From Gonapodya sp. JEL0774 (lineage: Eukaryota > Monoblepharomycota > Monoblepharidomycetes > Monoblepharidales > Gonapodyaceae), in assembly GCA_027604505.1 (NCBI GenBank), contig JADIIX010000051.1, forward strand, positions 62,001-126,000: a DNA stretch of 64,000 bases. The letters are read 5' to 3'. This document shows, piece after piece, positions 1 to 11,893 of this stretch. Under the pieces are notes generated by a model, which did no database searches, was not told the origin of the DNA, and was given only the letters and a program-made list of their open reading frames with translations. The position numbers and the translations under genes were made by a program. Every line of letters starts with the position of its first letter. Positions within the stretch are counted from its first letter, which is position 1.

Positions 1-15
1 ACCAGCCCCCCCCCC

Positions 16-25
16 NNNNNNNNNN
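16..25. other. assembly gap (run of N)
   Basis: Ten undetermined bases follow a C-rich run, so the first 15 bases belong to a different contig piece or a poorly resolved homopolymer. Nothing can be annotated across this point. Confidence 0.95.
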
Positions 26-131
26 ATTGTGTTAACGGGTATAGATGCCGTCCATGTGCTAATTGGTCAATTCCTTGCAACAGTACGACCATCAACAGCC
101 ACAGGTCGTCACCGAGTCTACCATGCTTCCG

Positions 132-1463
132 CTACATCAACAATACAAACAACAAAACGAACACCATTACTACTAGAAAAACTTGAACCATCAACATCCT
201 ATTCCCCCTCAAGTTGGCATAATATCTCGCCAGCTCTGACCCCGCCCGTTCCACATTCATTTCTGTCAATGCGACATCCTCGTCAATCCTACGAACTTGG
301 TCCCTTTGACCCGCCAGCACTGTAACAAACTGAGAGTAGAGCTGCCCGAGCTCTGCGATCGTTGACTCGATAGAGTCAATTGCCTGGCTCCGTGAGTTGA
401 GGTAGGCGGCGTTGGCGGGGTTCATGAGTTGTTGTTGTTGGGATAAAAGTGGAGCGGTGTCTTGATTGGTGCCGAAGTCGATGACGTGGTCTTCTGAGAT
501 GCGGGGAGTGGAGCCGTTGGAGTAACTGGACCCAGGTAAGGGGGAACCGCGGGAGCTAGGCCGATGAAGAAGGCCAGATTCTCCAAGGGGAGAAGCACGG
601 TAAAGAGGGTTGTTTGAAGAAGGAGGGTAGGCCGTGCCGGCGAACGCCGTGGCAGAAGGTAATGCGGGGTTCATTCCGGCGGGTACCGGCGATGTTCCAC
701 CACCTGGGTCAACACCAGTGCCCACGAATCCGTACTGATCCCTGCGGCTTTTTTGCTCCCGCAGATTGCGGGTCCGTACTTCGAGAACGTCCTTAAAGTC
801 TGATGATGTGGAGGCGAGACGGGATTGGAGAGAGAAGAGCACAGATGATGCGTGATCGGCGGCTTGCCGATTTGCGGCGAGAGGAACCGTAGAGAATTGT
901 GATGTATTATTGCGAGAGGAGGAGGAAGATGGCGTGCGGCGCTTTGCTTCGTTCAAAGATGACTGCAGAGCTGTTATCCGTGAGGAGACTCTAGCAATGT
1001 CCTGCTTGATGAGGAACACAAGCTGATTTATTTCTTCGGGCCGGTCATCAAAGAGAGACTGCCGCTTTGCGAGTTTCGCGAGGCGTCCGAGTTTCTCCAC
1101 CGTCAGTGTGATATCGCGTCCCACCGCTGCAGCTTCGCGGTTAAATGCGGTGTGTGTGGAGAGAGACCCATTAGGGGGTGAGGCCTGGAAATTTGATGAT
1201 GGGGAAGTCGGCCGAGACTGGTGGATCAGAGACTGTGTCTCAATGGGTCCGTTGAAGGAGCGAGAAGCGATTGACTGGACTGCAGTGAAAAACTCATTTG
1301 AGCGATCTTTGAAGGGATGATATGTTGGGCGTGGAGGAGGATTCAATACGTCTGAATGCGATTGAGGGGACGAAGAAGATGTTGCGGCGGAAAATGGGGC
1401 GGTGAATGGGGAGTTGGCGCGCGCAGGTGTAGATGCCCGGAGGGGAGCAGGCGACCCACGCAT
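132..1463 (-). CDS. SED5: syntaxin-5 / Sed5-type Golgi Qa-SNARE
   Basis: This single-exon gene encodes a Golgi Qa-SNARE that drives fusion of ER-derived and intra-Golgi vesicles. From the chosen Met the protein is about 443 aa. Residues about 50-60 carry the DRSNEFF segment typical of the Sed5 N-terminus. A helical Habc-like region and a Ser/Pro/Gly-rich linker follow. The SNARE motif near the C-terminus has the layer-0 glutamine (LYSQF) and ends in EDVALTEMNVERA. The last 20 residues are an uninterrupted hydrophobic anchor (VQVFLVVMVFVLLFVLLM). The frame stays open upstream to 1673, but those 70 residues look like translated leader, so the Met before RGSPAPL is preferred. NSF/SEC18, the ATPase that disassembles such SNAREs, lies at 27-30 kb in the same window. 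The family is clear; the start is the only doubt. Confidence 0.9.
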   Translation of the reverse strand: MRGSPAPLRASTPARANSPFTAPFSAATSSSSPQSHSDVLNPPPRPTYHPFKDRSNEFFTAVQSIASRSFNGPIETQSLIHQSRPTSPSSNFQASPPNGSLSTHTAFNREAAAVGRDITLTVEKLGRLAKLAKRQSLFDDRPEEINQLVFLIKQDIARVSSRITALQSSLNEAKRRTPSSSSSRNNTSQFSTVPLAANRQAADHASSVLFSLQSRLASTSSDFKDVLEVRTRNLREQKSRRDQYGFVGTGVDPGGGTSPVPAGMNPALPSATAFAGTAYPPSSNNPLYRASPLGESGLLHRPSSRGSPLPGSSYSNGSTPRISEDHVIDFGTNQDTAPLLSQQQQLMNPANAAYLNSRSQAIDSIESTIAELGQLYSQFVTVLAGQRDQVRRIDEDVALTEMNVERAGSELARYYANLRGNRMLMVQVFLVVMVFVLLFVLLM

Positions 1464-1897
1464 TGAAGGCGAGTACACTGAAACGATACAAGGGCGTGGG
1501 ACAGAGGAGCCACGAAAGGAGCCCAGGCAGACCGGAAAACCACGGGCAAGCGTGAGGAAGGGAAAGGTGGCGTCGCATGGTCGTGGGGAACCGACAAAGG
1601 ATTGTAAGACACCCGAAGGAGATACGACAAGTAAATCGCACTTACTTGCTTCTTGAAAACCGCTCCAAATCACTCCTGTTCCAACTCAATGAATCAGCTA
1701 TTTGTTGTACCTTGATGGGGAGACCAGTAATTCTCATCACAACTAAATTACATATGTAATTCGTCCAAAACACATATCTGCGCTTGTTCTAATAATAACA
1801 ATTACATAGAGAATAAACCCGAAAATTAAGTAGTCTTTCTATTCAAGTGTAGATGCGAATCTTTTAGTGTAAGAGGGAATGTCAGTGCATGAGTCAT
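1464..1897. other. intergenic: SED5 5' region and ZZ/RING gene 3' region
   Basis: This gap holds the upstream region of SED5 and the 3' end of the ZZ/RING gene; both are on the minus strand. It is AT-rich around 1740-1860, as expected of untranslated sequence. No coding frame with protein-like composition, RNA gene or repeat was seen. Confidence 0.5.
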
Positions 1898-4182
1898 TCA
1901 TTTCTGCCCCAAATTGGAACTTACCATTCCTGCATTAGGCTTTCGACATAGCGGACAGGATGCATGCTTGACCTTCGAGCATTCCCCGCACAATGCCAAA
2001 TGGCCGCTGGATCGTAGCTAATGGTCAGCTAGGGAATGTCGATTTGAACACGTCAACCCACCAAGCAACAAAAGCCATTGAGCGCGTCGAGCTCATACAA
2101 ACAACACATTCGGAGCTCCCATCTAGAGGCGCTGGGTGCGGAGCAGGAATGTTCGACGCATTCCCACTGGCAGACCCTTGAGCTTGAGCGCGCTCCATCT
2201 GCAAGGAAGCATGTGTCAAGCTTCTCAATGTGGGAGAAGTTCCTGCAGCAAGTAGTTTCTCAGCAGCTGCTGCTATATGTACGGCAGAGAGACCAGTCAA
2301 GTCCTTGACCTGAGTGATGAGTTCGGTCGTGGAGGAGGGTTCCCCAAACCCGGTGCTGGACGATCCACGAGTGGTATCCAAGTTGTCACGTGCCGATCCA
2401 ACACCGACTTGACTTGTCTATGTGCGTCGTGCGGAAGAAAGATTGCTCCACCCGTGAATTTCCGGAAGGCCAGAAACACAGATCGCACAGAACCTCACCT
2501 CGGGATGTCTTCGTTTCAACACAAGCTCAAAGGATCGATGCAAGCGCCCAAACTCACTCAGTTGAAAGCAATCCTCGCACAAGTTGTGATCATGGTCCCC
2601 GCAGGAATGGCACTGCAATGGATATGAAGTTCAGATCAAATGCCGTTTCTCGCCACATGTCCTACTCGCTTTAAGCCACTCCTTCAAATTTTCCTTTCGG
2701 CACTTAGAACATCGGGTGCTGTTTACTGAGATATAATATCCCGGTGCTCTGGGCAGCAAGGTCCGCGCCATTGATGCGAGCTCACGGGAGGGTGGGAACC
2801 AGAGGCCAAAGTGGTGTCCTGGGTGGATGCTGTCATGAAATCGGAAGCAGGAGCCACAGAGATCATAGTCCGGGCAGGATTGGCACTTTTGAAAGGAATT
2901 GTCGAGCCACGCGGTCTCGGCGACACATCGCCTAATCAAAGATACCTTGTATCTATCATCCAGTCCATCACGATCACAATTATCACAAGTTATCCACGTC
3001 CAGAAACTCTTTTGCGAGAGGGCCGGTGGAGGTGGCAGGCGTCGAGGTTGCAGGAGGAGAAATGAGTGCATGGGGTGCACTAAGGCGACGCTTTTGAAGC
3101 ATGCGTTACACAAGTCGTAGTCCGGACACTCCGCGCACTTAGTATTTTCGTGAACAGCAAGTGGTTTGGACGCCAGGCCACATCCAAATTTAAGTCAATC
3201 TGTGGATAATGCACCAAGGGGACATCGGGACATCGAGAAAGTGAACGTACCTTATACCGCTCCGCGATGTTTTGCGCCTGACAGTTATCGCAGGAAATGT
3301 GGTCCCAAACAGCATGGGACCTGTCCTGTACCGCCGGGAGACATCAGAGGTTACAGGGAACAGAGAAGGATTCTCCGAGAAACCCACTTCGTCTCTCAAC
3401 GGCGGATACATCAATCCAAATTGATGCCCTGGATGAATTTGTTCAGAATCTTTGTAGCAGGACTTGCAGAGATCGTAATCGGCACATCCGCGACATTTCA
3501 GGCGCTCGGTGAGCCCAGTCTCGCCACATCCATCGCAAGTGACAGTTGGCCATAGCATCCGAGTTTGAGCTGGAACATTCGCAGTCACCAAGCGGGGATG
3601 CTGACGAACAATCCTCGAGATCAGTGCCAGACATGTTAAGAGTAAATGAGGTTCTCACTTCTGCCCTGGCCATCGTTGCGGGTAAGAACAGTCCGAACCG
3701 ATGTCCTGGATGTCTACTCTCCGCAGTTCTGAAACACGCCTTGCACAGGTCGTAGTCAGGGCACGTTCGGCATCTGTACATTTCCGTGAGACCGGTGGTC
3801 GAACAGCCGTCGCAAAAAATGCGGTTCCAAACTGGCAGCGTGGACTGAACTTGATCTCCAAGTAGTGATGGAAAGACCTGGTGCATAGGTCAGCTTACCC
3901 GGTATATTATACGGAAGCGCTCATTTAAGGTATCCGACTAACTTGGGTAAGTTCCGACGTGGGAGGTAGAAACAACCCAAATTCATGAGTTGGATGAATC
4001 CTCGACACATTCCTGTAACACGGCAAACAGAGATCATAGTCCAGACAGGAGCAGCACTTCAGTCGATGGTTTAGTCCCAAAGCTCCGCAGCCATCACAAG
4101 TGATTTCCGGCCAAACTGGTTGTGCTTGTCTCCCGGAGTTATCTCGGGGCGGTTGGTAGTTTTTCAAGCCACTTCGGGACAT
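1898..4182 (-). CDS. six-ZZ zinc finger, C-terminal RING protein (putative E3 ubiquitin ligase)
   Basis: Nine exons read as 4182-3943, 3877-3659, 3600-3388, 3325-3251, 3137-2946, 2885-2670, 2612-2499, 2417-2062 and 2006-1898, giving 577 aa in frame. The first three exons each carry one complete ZZ finger (CDGCG...CxxCxDYDLC...HP.H.FGLxxPP). The next ZZ fingers are split across exons 4/5 and 5/6. A sixth, weaker one (CSKCRKENLKEWL then CHSCGDHDHNLCEDC) spans exons 6/7. A helical stretch (PTLRSLTHASL) precedes a complete C3HC4 RING with CVVC, CGHLALCGEC and CPLC. RING proteins of this type are normally ubiquitin ligases, and ZZ fingers bind peptides such as N-termini or histone tails; substrate and location are unknown. 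All introns before the last are phase 0. Intron 6 uses a GC donor. An inverted paralogue lies at 21051-22855. Confidence 0.85.
2613..2669 (-). other. GC-AG intron 6 of the ZZ/RING gene
   Basis: The exon ends GAG TGG CTT AAA and the intron starts GCGAGTAGG and ends TTGCAG. The paralogue has GTGAGT at the same codon (after GAATGGCTCAAC). Splicing at GC keeps the ZZ finger in frame, joining ...EEWL/KEWL to the CHSC half. No GT donor nearby does this. Confidence 0.75.
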
Positions 4183-4444
4183 GTTCAAGTCACGGGAACG
4201 GGAAATGGGTCTTCTTTTGCTTGTGCCGTGTCTTCCCCCAAAATGTTTAGTCCTGCTGTGTATGAGGGTGTGAGAGCCTCCGCTTGACCAGGCAGTCACA
4301 GCAGGGCATGGTCAACTTACAAACAGTTAATCGATTGACTTAATTCTATATTACATATCATTCGCTTCAATTGCAGAAGGTGCCCTTCTCCAACGTAGAG
4401 GTATCCATCCCAATGGGACGCTGTCTCAAAATAATCTTGCATGA

Positions 4445-5820
4445 TTAATCGTCCTCCGATGCAACTGCATACAATCCCCTCCCCTTGGTAGTAAACAAGT
4501 CGTCCTTGGACGACTTGGCTTCATAGTGTTCCTGAGCTTCCACGACGAAATCGCGGGCGAACTTGTAGCGAAAGAATATGAATGTAAGTTGGGTGATACA
4601 AAACAGGCACCGGATAGTTGGCCGACCAAAACGCACGTCGTCAATCTCGTTGAGGTTAGTGTACTCTCTGTCGCCTAATTTTGTATCGCTTGGGTTGTCG
4701 CCTGGTATGGTGACCACAAAGTTGGTTTATCGTCATTCGCCGAATAACTGAAACGAACACCAGCGATAGAGTACTGACCTTTCTTGACGTACTTTGGATT
4801 CCACCCCTTGTCATCCAAATCGCCAAGGATCTTTCTGACTCTAATTTTATCAAGGAACGAGAGTTGTGTCCATGGGATGTGACCAGGAACGACTTCAGGA
4901 GTGATGCGGCGGTTGTGTTACAAGGCGAGTAGTGATTGCAGTCCTAATATGTGTCACCTTTCACAATCCGCGGCTTCAGCCCGGTCGCCCGCAAAAAAGT
5001 CTTCAATCCCCGATCGGACTCCTGGGTGTAGTTGTTCCCGAGTGGTGTGAGCGAGATGATGAGCAGGGCGAACGGTATCCTTGGAACATTGCAGATGTGA
5101 AGTCAGCCGGAGAGTGACAAAACATCATAGGAGCGATTCTAGCTCACGAATTGATCCGACCCAAGTTCTCTATCAGGAAGTGCGTGACCTTGCTCGAGGC
5201 TCCTTCCGCGGAATAAAATGGTATTGCGAGTGCAAGCGCCTTGTATCGCTTCCAATTGAATCCCGCAGGAAGTGTGCCATTGGCGATGTTGACGAGGTCG
5301 GTAGTCCCGTACTCGGGGTGGCTTAGCTATTTATGTGATGTGACACGTGCTAGTTGGTTGGCGGGAAAGTAACAGCATACCGCCCTCACTTGAAGCCCGT
5401 CCGCCAGGCGTTTAGCAAGACGCTCTGTCTAAGATGGGTTTGTTATAACATCGGGATGGTGTCAGGGAAGCCGGTACCATGCCAATCTCCTGCTTTTGAA
5501 ACTCACCCCACCAGACTTAGATGCGAACAGCAAACCTCTTCGTCAACGGGATCCAGTAAGTGGATGACGAAATATGAATAGGTTTTGCGTGGGGCGTGGG
5601 GCGTGGGTATTCGGGCAAACCAAATTAGACGGATGAAGGGTGCACGAGGGTCAGACCAGCAATGGAAAAATCTCGGCGAGTACGGGAAATGTAAGAGGCA
5701 ATGGAGTAGGTTGCAACGCTTACACTTGCTGTGGGGAGCTGGTGTCCATTTCGACAAATGGGAGTGGAAGCCAGGGCGGGAGACAGGTCTCGAAAGGTTC
5801 TGATTGAGGCTCCATTTCAT
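4445..5820 (-). CDS. hypothetical protein, multi-exon, family not recognised
   Basis: Several exons form one readable frame on the minus strand, ending in ...GRGLYAVASEDD and a stop at 4445. Pieces seen in order are LLDPVDEEVCCSHLSL, then QSVLLNAWRTGFK, then HPEYGTTDLVNIANG...FNWKRYKALALAIPF, then FALLIISLTPLGNNY, then IPWTQLSFLDKIRVRKIL, then NPSDTKLGDREYTNLNEID, then FARDFVVEAQEHYEAKSS. Splice junctions between these pieces are good GT-AG sites that keep frame, so the gene is real. The 5' end is uncertain; the frame is open to 5820 but the first part is doubtful. No signal peptide or clear membrane segment was seen apart from one hydrophobic stretch (FALLIISL). I do not recognise the family and give no function. 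Confidence 0.5.
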
Positions 5821-5829
5821 TTATCATCA

Positions 5830-7230
5830 TTATGTGTTACTTACATGGATAATGAAGGAAGATTTCGGGACGGAACTCTTACTCCATCTAACAGAAAATG
5901 TACATACACGGTCAATGCAAGAGGGGGGCTTTTTGCCGGCCCCGAGTAACCAGTTTGCGAGTTCCCAGAACTCGACCATCCCAAACTCATAACTATGGCC
6001 ATTTAGAACAAGTAACCTCCCCGAACATACGTAAAATATCCCGCCGTGGAGAGTAGACTCGATAAATCCACAAGAAGGTTGCCCTAGAGTTGATATCGGG
6101 TCCGTTGCGTTGAGGGTGAGCTCGAGGTCTTCGTGAAACTGCACAAACATACCTGAATAATACAATATATCCATACAACGGCGACTCCTATGATGGAATG
6201 TTGGGGCACCGGTTATGGTAGAGGGAGGAAAGGGTTGAGACACCATTTTCGCTTGCCATGTTCCAATGACAAGAGGTCCGCTCCGCTTTCAACGCATGTC
6301 ACACTGGCGTAGATATCCTCGCAAGTCGTTCCAAAGCGCGCCACTAACGCCATCCCGCCAGTCCCAAAAACCCGAACACTTGAACCCAACTTGAACCCAA
6401 ATAGTGCATAGCTCATCACACTGCGGAATGCCACTGCCACCCCGCGTTCCTTATATTCGAATGACGAGTTCTAAAAAGCACGCCTGTCCCCCAGTTTGAC
6501 TCCATTTCGCCACTCACTGGATCCCATCAACGCTGCCTCACTTGATCTATCCACCTCCGCGAAATGCACCATCGCACACCCTGTAGATGACGCCAGTCCC
6601 GCTAACACAACTTGCATCCATGTTTCCTCTTTGCGGGCATGTGTGAAGTAGATTAGCGCAACCAAGAACGCATAGACACCTAACGATCGGAATATGGCGG
6701 AGAACATGGTCCATTCGGTCCACAGGTTAAAATTGCTGATGATGATGTGATGGAAGGTGGCTTCAGTTATGGCGAGGGGCACAGCGAAGACGATGGAGGA
6801 GAAGCTGAGGGATTCACGGATCGCATCTTCGGCGGGATCGTAACGAGTTTCGTTGGATTCGTCTCCCCCGTCGTGGCGATGGAGGGGATCATTATCATCA
6901 GAGTCTGTCTCGAGGTGATCTTCTGAGTCCGAATCCGAGCTGGGGCGTGGGTTTGAGGAGGAGGAGGAGGAGGAAGACGATAGTTTCGACAGCTTGACCT
7001 TTGAGAATTTGGCACCATTGAGGACGCCCGTTTGGTCGACAATCTACATGAATGTAGAGTTAGGCACGTTTTCCATAGTGGCCATATACGGTGTCCGCGC
7101 GTGAGAGAATGATGGTCAGTTACAGCATACAGGAAAGTGGGTCCAACTTTGTCGACCAAACCTTTTGCATGGTGTCCTTGTCCATGGTCAAGTCCTCTGA
7201 TGCATTTCTGACTTTCCGGGGTTTCGCCAT
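5830..7230 (-). CDS. hypothetical multi-pass membrane protein
   Basis: The probable start MAKPRKVRNASEDL lies at 7230. After one intron comes an acidic, Ser-rich cytosolic segment (a run of serines, then many Asp/Glu around DHLETDSDDND). At least three hydrophobic segments follow: SIVFAVPLAITEATF, FRSLGVYAFLVALIYF and WMQVVLAGLASSTGCAMVHF. Further minus-strand exons down to 5830 include LNGHSYEFGMVEFWELANWLL and probably belong to the same gene, but the frame between 6470 and 6290 is ambiguous. The layout suggests a soluble acidic N-terminus with a membrane domain behind it. I do not recognise the family. Boundaries are approximate, and the 3' part could be a separate gene. Confidence 0.4.
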
Positions 7231-7537
7231 GCTCAAATCTTGACTGGGATTCGTGAACTGGGCAGTTGATGGTCCCACTGAAGTTGCACACTCAGTGCAC
7301 AATACCCGGCAATGTTCGAAATGCATTTATGGCGCCCTCGGCGCTTAATACGAACGCTTTTGCATGCTCTCATGAAGCTTCTACAGATTTGGAAATCAGC
7401 ATTCGGCAGTCCAACCACCAGCCTGATTCAGCAGGTATGGACGATGTGATTGGAGTTCATCTTGGCTGCCACAAACAAAAAGCAAACGATACCCAGCACA
7501 CAACGTTTTGTTGTCGCTCACCACCAGAGACTCCCTC

Positions 7538-8925
7538 CTATCCCCAGTAGAGTGCGCCCACTACCCCACCATCTGCCTCCCTTCCCACACGCTCCCTCTC
7601 GCCCTGACTTCGTTCCACCACTCGACTCGCACACCCATTTCCACACCGAGCCACCTTCATACATACTTTGCACACGTGTTCCCAGGCGCCGCACGATGCG
7701 CACTGCCGTACGTGGAACACAGTGACATCCTGAAGAGGGGTCGTGGTACCTGAGAGGAGGCACGGATGACACAGTGGAGACGAAATGGAGCGTAGATGGC
7801 GGAGGTGTGAAGACGTTGAGAGGTGGGGGGAGGGATCGAGGGTGGGTGGAGGGTCGGAGGAATTCGACGATCGGTGGGAGAGGAGTTTCATGGCGTCAGG
7901 GAGGCGCCAGAGAGGGAATGAGAGAACTGGACAGAGAAAACGGAGAGAGTGTGACATTGTTTAACATCGGGACGTGAAACTGCCTGTAAACCTCAACAGG
8001 ACAACTCAATCGCACGTGATGATGCTCAGATCTTCTGAACCAACCCTTCACTTGCCTGGAATCGCACCAATATGCATTGGGCCCAAAGTAGGCAGACAGC
8101 TTCTTCCGCTCAGAACCACCATTATCGTGCCGAGGTTTCCTGTGCGTGGGCGAATGCATGCCTGCAACTCGCTCGCAAGCACGGACTCCTCCCCAGCATT
8201 CGCACATGCATTAACGCAAGTAACTCACCGATTCCTAATTTGAGTCCATGCATGACCCTGTAATGTGCCGACTCAACAACGGGTGTTCCCAAGAGCCCCA
8301 ACTCGAGGATTCCCTTTCCCAACCAGCCCGTCAAGTCCCTTTCAACCACCACGCCTACAGACGCACCCTCAGGTTGTTCGTAACGCACTCGGCAGAAATC
8401 CGCGTACTCGGCGTTGGTGTATGCAACGCCTCGACACGCGTGAAAGTGAAGGGAACGTAGGTTTGGCGCAAGGTGGAGGACGAGGTCTATGGATGTACGG
8501 GTGACGGCTGTGAAGGAGGCATTGAAGGTGCGTGTAAGACGGATTGAAATTGGAATAAGGCGGGGAAAGGTAGAGTTCGGGCGGAGTAGTTGGTGGAGGA
8601 TCGGGTCAGTGAGTTTGCTCAGGTTGAATCGCGGGTGGCGTCTGGTGTTGGTGCTGTTGGGAGTGACGGGGTCGTCCGTTCCACATTGCGGAGCAAGTTC
8701 ACCGTCGTAACTTTGCCCTCCCTCGAACTGAGCCTCATAAAAGTCCACCTTGCTAAACAGCCGTCCATTTTCGAACACCGCGCGTCTCATTGTGGAACAC
8801 GTCGCCGCCAGCCGGAATAAAGATGCCATGGGTACACGGGTGAAGACACATCCAGGGCCGATTAGAAGTTCTGGAGGAAGTGCGAGAAGATGAAGTGGCC
8901 GCGCGTCCGGTGCGGTGATAGATAG
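7538..8925 (-). CDS. F-box protein with C-terminal Cys-rich segment
   Basis: The frame shows an F-box near the N-terminus: LALPPELLI, then VPMASLFRLAATCSTMRR and a VFENGRLFSKVDF tail. F-box proteins dock substrates to SCF ubiquitin ligases through Skp1. The following region (NLRSLHFHACRGVAYTNAEY, LTGWLGKGILELGLLGTPV) is leucine-rich, like the repeat domains of many F-box proteins. After an intron near 8230 the last exon ends with a Cys-rich segment (CASCGAWEHVCKVCMKVARC) that could bind zinc, and stops at 7538. The first exon upstream of about 8925 is not resolved. The gene is head-to-head with copine, whose start is about 240 bp away. Confidence 0.6.
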
Positions 8926-9164
8926 ATCTTGCGAAAAGAAAAGCGGGGTGGGATTGTAAAGAAGTGATGTTCTGTACCATGTCGTGATGACCCACGGACA
9001 ACTCCATCGTCCCCGTCAGTGTCCGTTGACATAAATACCCCATTTCCATCTCGAGATCCCGCATGTAAGGCCGACGTCATCGCGTTTGTCCAGCGGGATT
9101 AACGTAAAAGATCGTTCAGTGATCACAGTGACCGATCATAGCAGAATGTAATAATATGTTGTAA

Positions 9165-11421
9165 GTGAATTCCTGGCCTCCACCTCCCTCCCATTCAAAC
9201 ATGACTTCTCCGCCACCGCTTCCCAGCCACCAATCGCGTATTTGTATCTCAATTCTACCACAGTTTGAATGTCCGTCGCCATCAGACATCTCAAGTCTTT
9301 CCTACAGCGCGTTCGCTGGAACCGCTTGTACCGAATCCCAACAGCGGAAATGGACGAAATTGGCCTTGGAGGAACTGACAGATACGCGCTCCTTTAGTGT
9401 TCCTTCGTTTGCTTTTCCCATTGAGCTGGTGCAGTCGAGGATCATACGGATCGCTCTGGGTGAAGTCAAGACCCGCAGATTTGTCGGTTGTAAGTGGAAC
9501 ACTCGAAGACGCCCCTACGGTTTACCAAAATGCCTGAGACAACATCTGCTCTCAGTCATTGACGTCGAGGAATATACCCTCGTCCGACAACGCGAGACCT
9601 CTGTAGCTCTTTTGCAACATCTGCCTCCAGAACACACCTCCCTCTTTCCTTCCTTTTCACCTCGTCCTGGAACCCTACTCCTCCGTACCGTGCCATTTGT
9701 TGATTCATCTCAGCCTCGTAGCCTGGTGCGACTCTCCTTGCGCGCAGATGGGCTTCCAAAAATGGATGCATTGGGAACAGCAGACCCGTACTTCAAACTC
9801 TTCCGACGCCTCCCCGACACCACAGATGGTTGGCTCGAAGTCCACAAGAGTGAAGTCGTTAAGAACACCCTCGAACCGACCTGGCAGCCCGTCGAGATCC
9901 CGTTCTCGACTCTCTGCCATGGGTGTGACCCTGATCCTGAAATCAAAATTGAAGTGTGGGACTGGGATATGGGTACTGCTCACGATTTTATCGGATCTGT
10001 GATTGTGAGCTTTCGTGAAATCGAGAAGACCGCGCCATGCAAAGTTCCTGTGAGTCTTCGGATCCCAAGTCAACACCATGTTACCGAGTCTAGACTTCCA
10101 ATCAAATCCAATTCGCAAACACCCTAACATTCTACCGCTCCGCAAACTCATCGGATCGAAAGCTTGTAAATGAAAGAAAGAAGCTGAAGCACGCCGACTA
10201 CACCAACAGTGGCCGTCTAATTTTCGAGACTTTGGAGATGACGGGGAGAGATTCATTCCAATTGTCTGAATTCCTCCAAGATCTCGACATCGCTGTTACT
10301 GTCGCAGTGGACTTTACGAGCTCTAACGGTAATAGAGCTATTGCACCGTCGCGATCGCTCGCATTTGAGGACAGTGCGGTCGTCTGGTTCTCATCCCCAA
10401 CCCTACTCCAGGAAAGCCCAACGAACCCTCCTCCCTCCACTATTTTTCCCCGACCACGCCACCGACGCCCTCATTGTACGAATCCACTCTCCGCCTCCTC
10501 CTTCACTCCACCCCTCTTGAATCCTTCGACCGCACACATCGCATCACCGCCGTTGGCTTTGGCGCTCGATTCAAGGACGGGCACTCGCCAGCAATGTTTC
10601 CGTTGAATGGGAACAACAAGGATTCGCATTGTGAGGGACTAGAAGGGGTTGTCGAGGCATATAGGAAGGTGATGGGCGAGGTGAGTCGAGAAGTGGCAAA
10701 TTGGTGTCGTCATACCATGCACGAGAGACTGATGTCGACATGAAATTGGTGTTTGTGATATGCGCATTTTGTGTCACAAGATTTCCTTCTTTGGACCCAC
10801 GAATCTGGCACCATTGGTCGACCTCGTTGCCGGTTGGGCCAAGAAGAAGGAGGACCGGTTCGAGCGGAAGATATTGGGCAAGTACAGCGTGCTCATCATC
10901 TTGACTGATGGGGAGGTGCGTATCCGCACTACACTCAAGATTGCCGTTGGCTGAACGCAAGCAAATGAATGCACTTAATTTCGTTCTCGCCCTGAGATCA
11001 CGGACCTTAAAGCCACCACAAATGCCCTCGTTCGTGCCTCCCGGTTTCCCATGTCGGTCATCATCGTGGGCATAGGCAAGCGGGACGGGGTGGAGTGGGA
11101 AGAGCTGGAAAAGCTTGATGGGGACCAGATCGTGTTGAAAAATGAGCATGGGGAGATGGCAGCAAGGGATTGCGTGCAATTTGTGAAGAGAAGGTGAGTT
11201 GCAGGGGCGCCTTTGGGGGAGGTGGTTGTTGTGATTTCAGAACATTCTACGAGAAATTGACTACTGGCACTGCTCGTGGGAATGATGGCGGATATTGTTG
11301 TGGCAGTGATTTTGAGAACGAGAATGAAAACTTCAGACGAACAGTTATGGAAGAGTTGCCAGATCAGATCTTGTCCTATTGCAGGCTCAAAGGTCTCAGA
11401 CCTTCAGAGATTCGCTATTGA
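9165..11421 (+). CDS. copine (two C2 domains and vWA domain)
   Basis: Seven exons (9165-9489, 9556-10049, 10163-10328, 10412-10680, 10781-10915, 10997-11193, 11241-11421) join in frame to 588 aa. Copines are soluble proteins that bind membrane phospholipids in a Ca2+-dependent way and carry partners through their vWA domain. The second C2 domain is clear (MDALGTADPYFKLFR, EIKIEVWDWDMGTAHDFIG). The first is weaker. The copine-type vWA starts at YTNSGRLIFE, keeps the metal-site pattern DFTSSNG, and contains FFGPTNLAPLVDLVAGWA, LIILTDGE and SVIIVGIG. The C-terminus EELPDQILSYCRLKGLRPSE matches the copine tail. A second Met at 9201 would give 576 aa. Length is normal or slightly long for the family. 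Confidence 0.9.
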
Positions 11422-11893
11422 GATCTATTTTGGTGCTCTACACTTGATGTGTCACTTTTGCGATTGAATTCAATGAAACTCATTCCGTGCCGGGTGGAAC
11501 ACCTGGTGAGAACGATGTTGTCCGGTGAAAGTCGGTGCTGGTGCTGGAGGGTGAGATTTGTTGGGAAAGGCGACGCATGAAGCGAGTAAGGTGAAAGTGA
11601 CTGAGCGCAATTTGCATTACGAAAAAGTGGAATGGCAATACGCCTGAGCAAGATGAGACGGGAATAGTGAACTCTTGAGAACAAGATCTCTCTTTAAGGA
11701 AGAATCTCGAGGCGGAATAGATTACGCTCACGGGTCTCAGAATTGCCAAGATTCGCTATTGAAAACGGCTCTCCTGCACTATACATGTCAAGTTGCTTTT
11801 GCAAATGAAACTCCTTCTGTTGTTGCATCGAGGTTCAGTCCACCCACATCCGTGTCGTTCCGTCCAGCCAGCCTTCAAACGCAATAGCGCATC
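11422..11893. other. intergenic between convergent copine and fusion gene
   Basis: This 472-bp gap between two convergent 3' ends shows no protein-like frame, RNA gene or repeat. It presumably holds both 3' untranslated regions. Confidence 0.5.

Noticed and set aside
6950-6980. GAG/GGA trinucleotide run
   Set aside because: It encodes the serine run of the membrane protein on the minus strand. It is low-complexity coding sequence, not a separate element.
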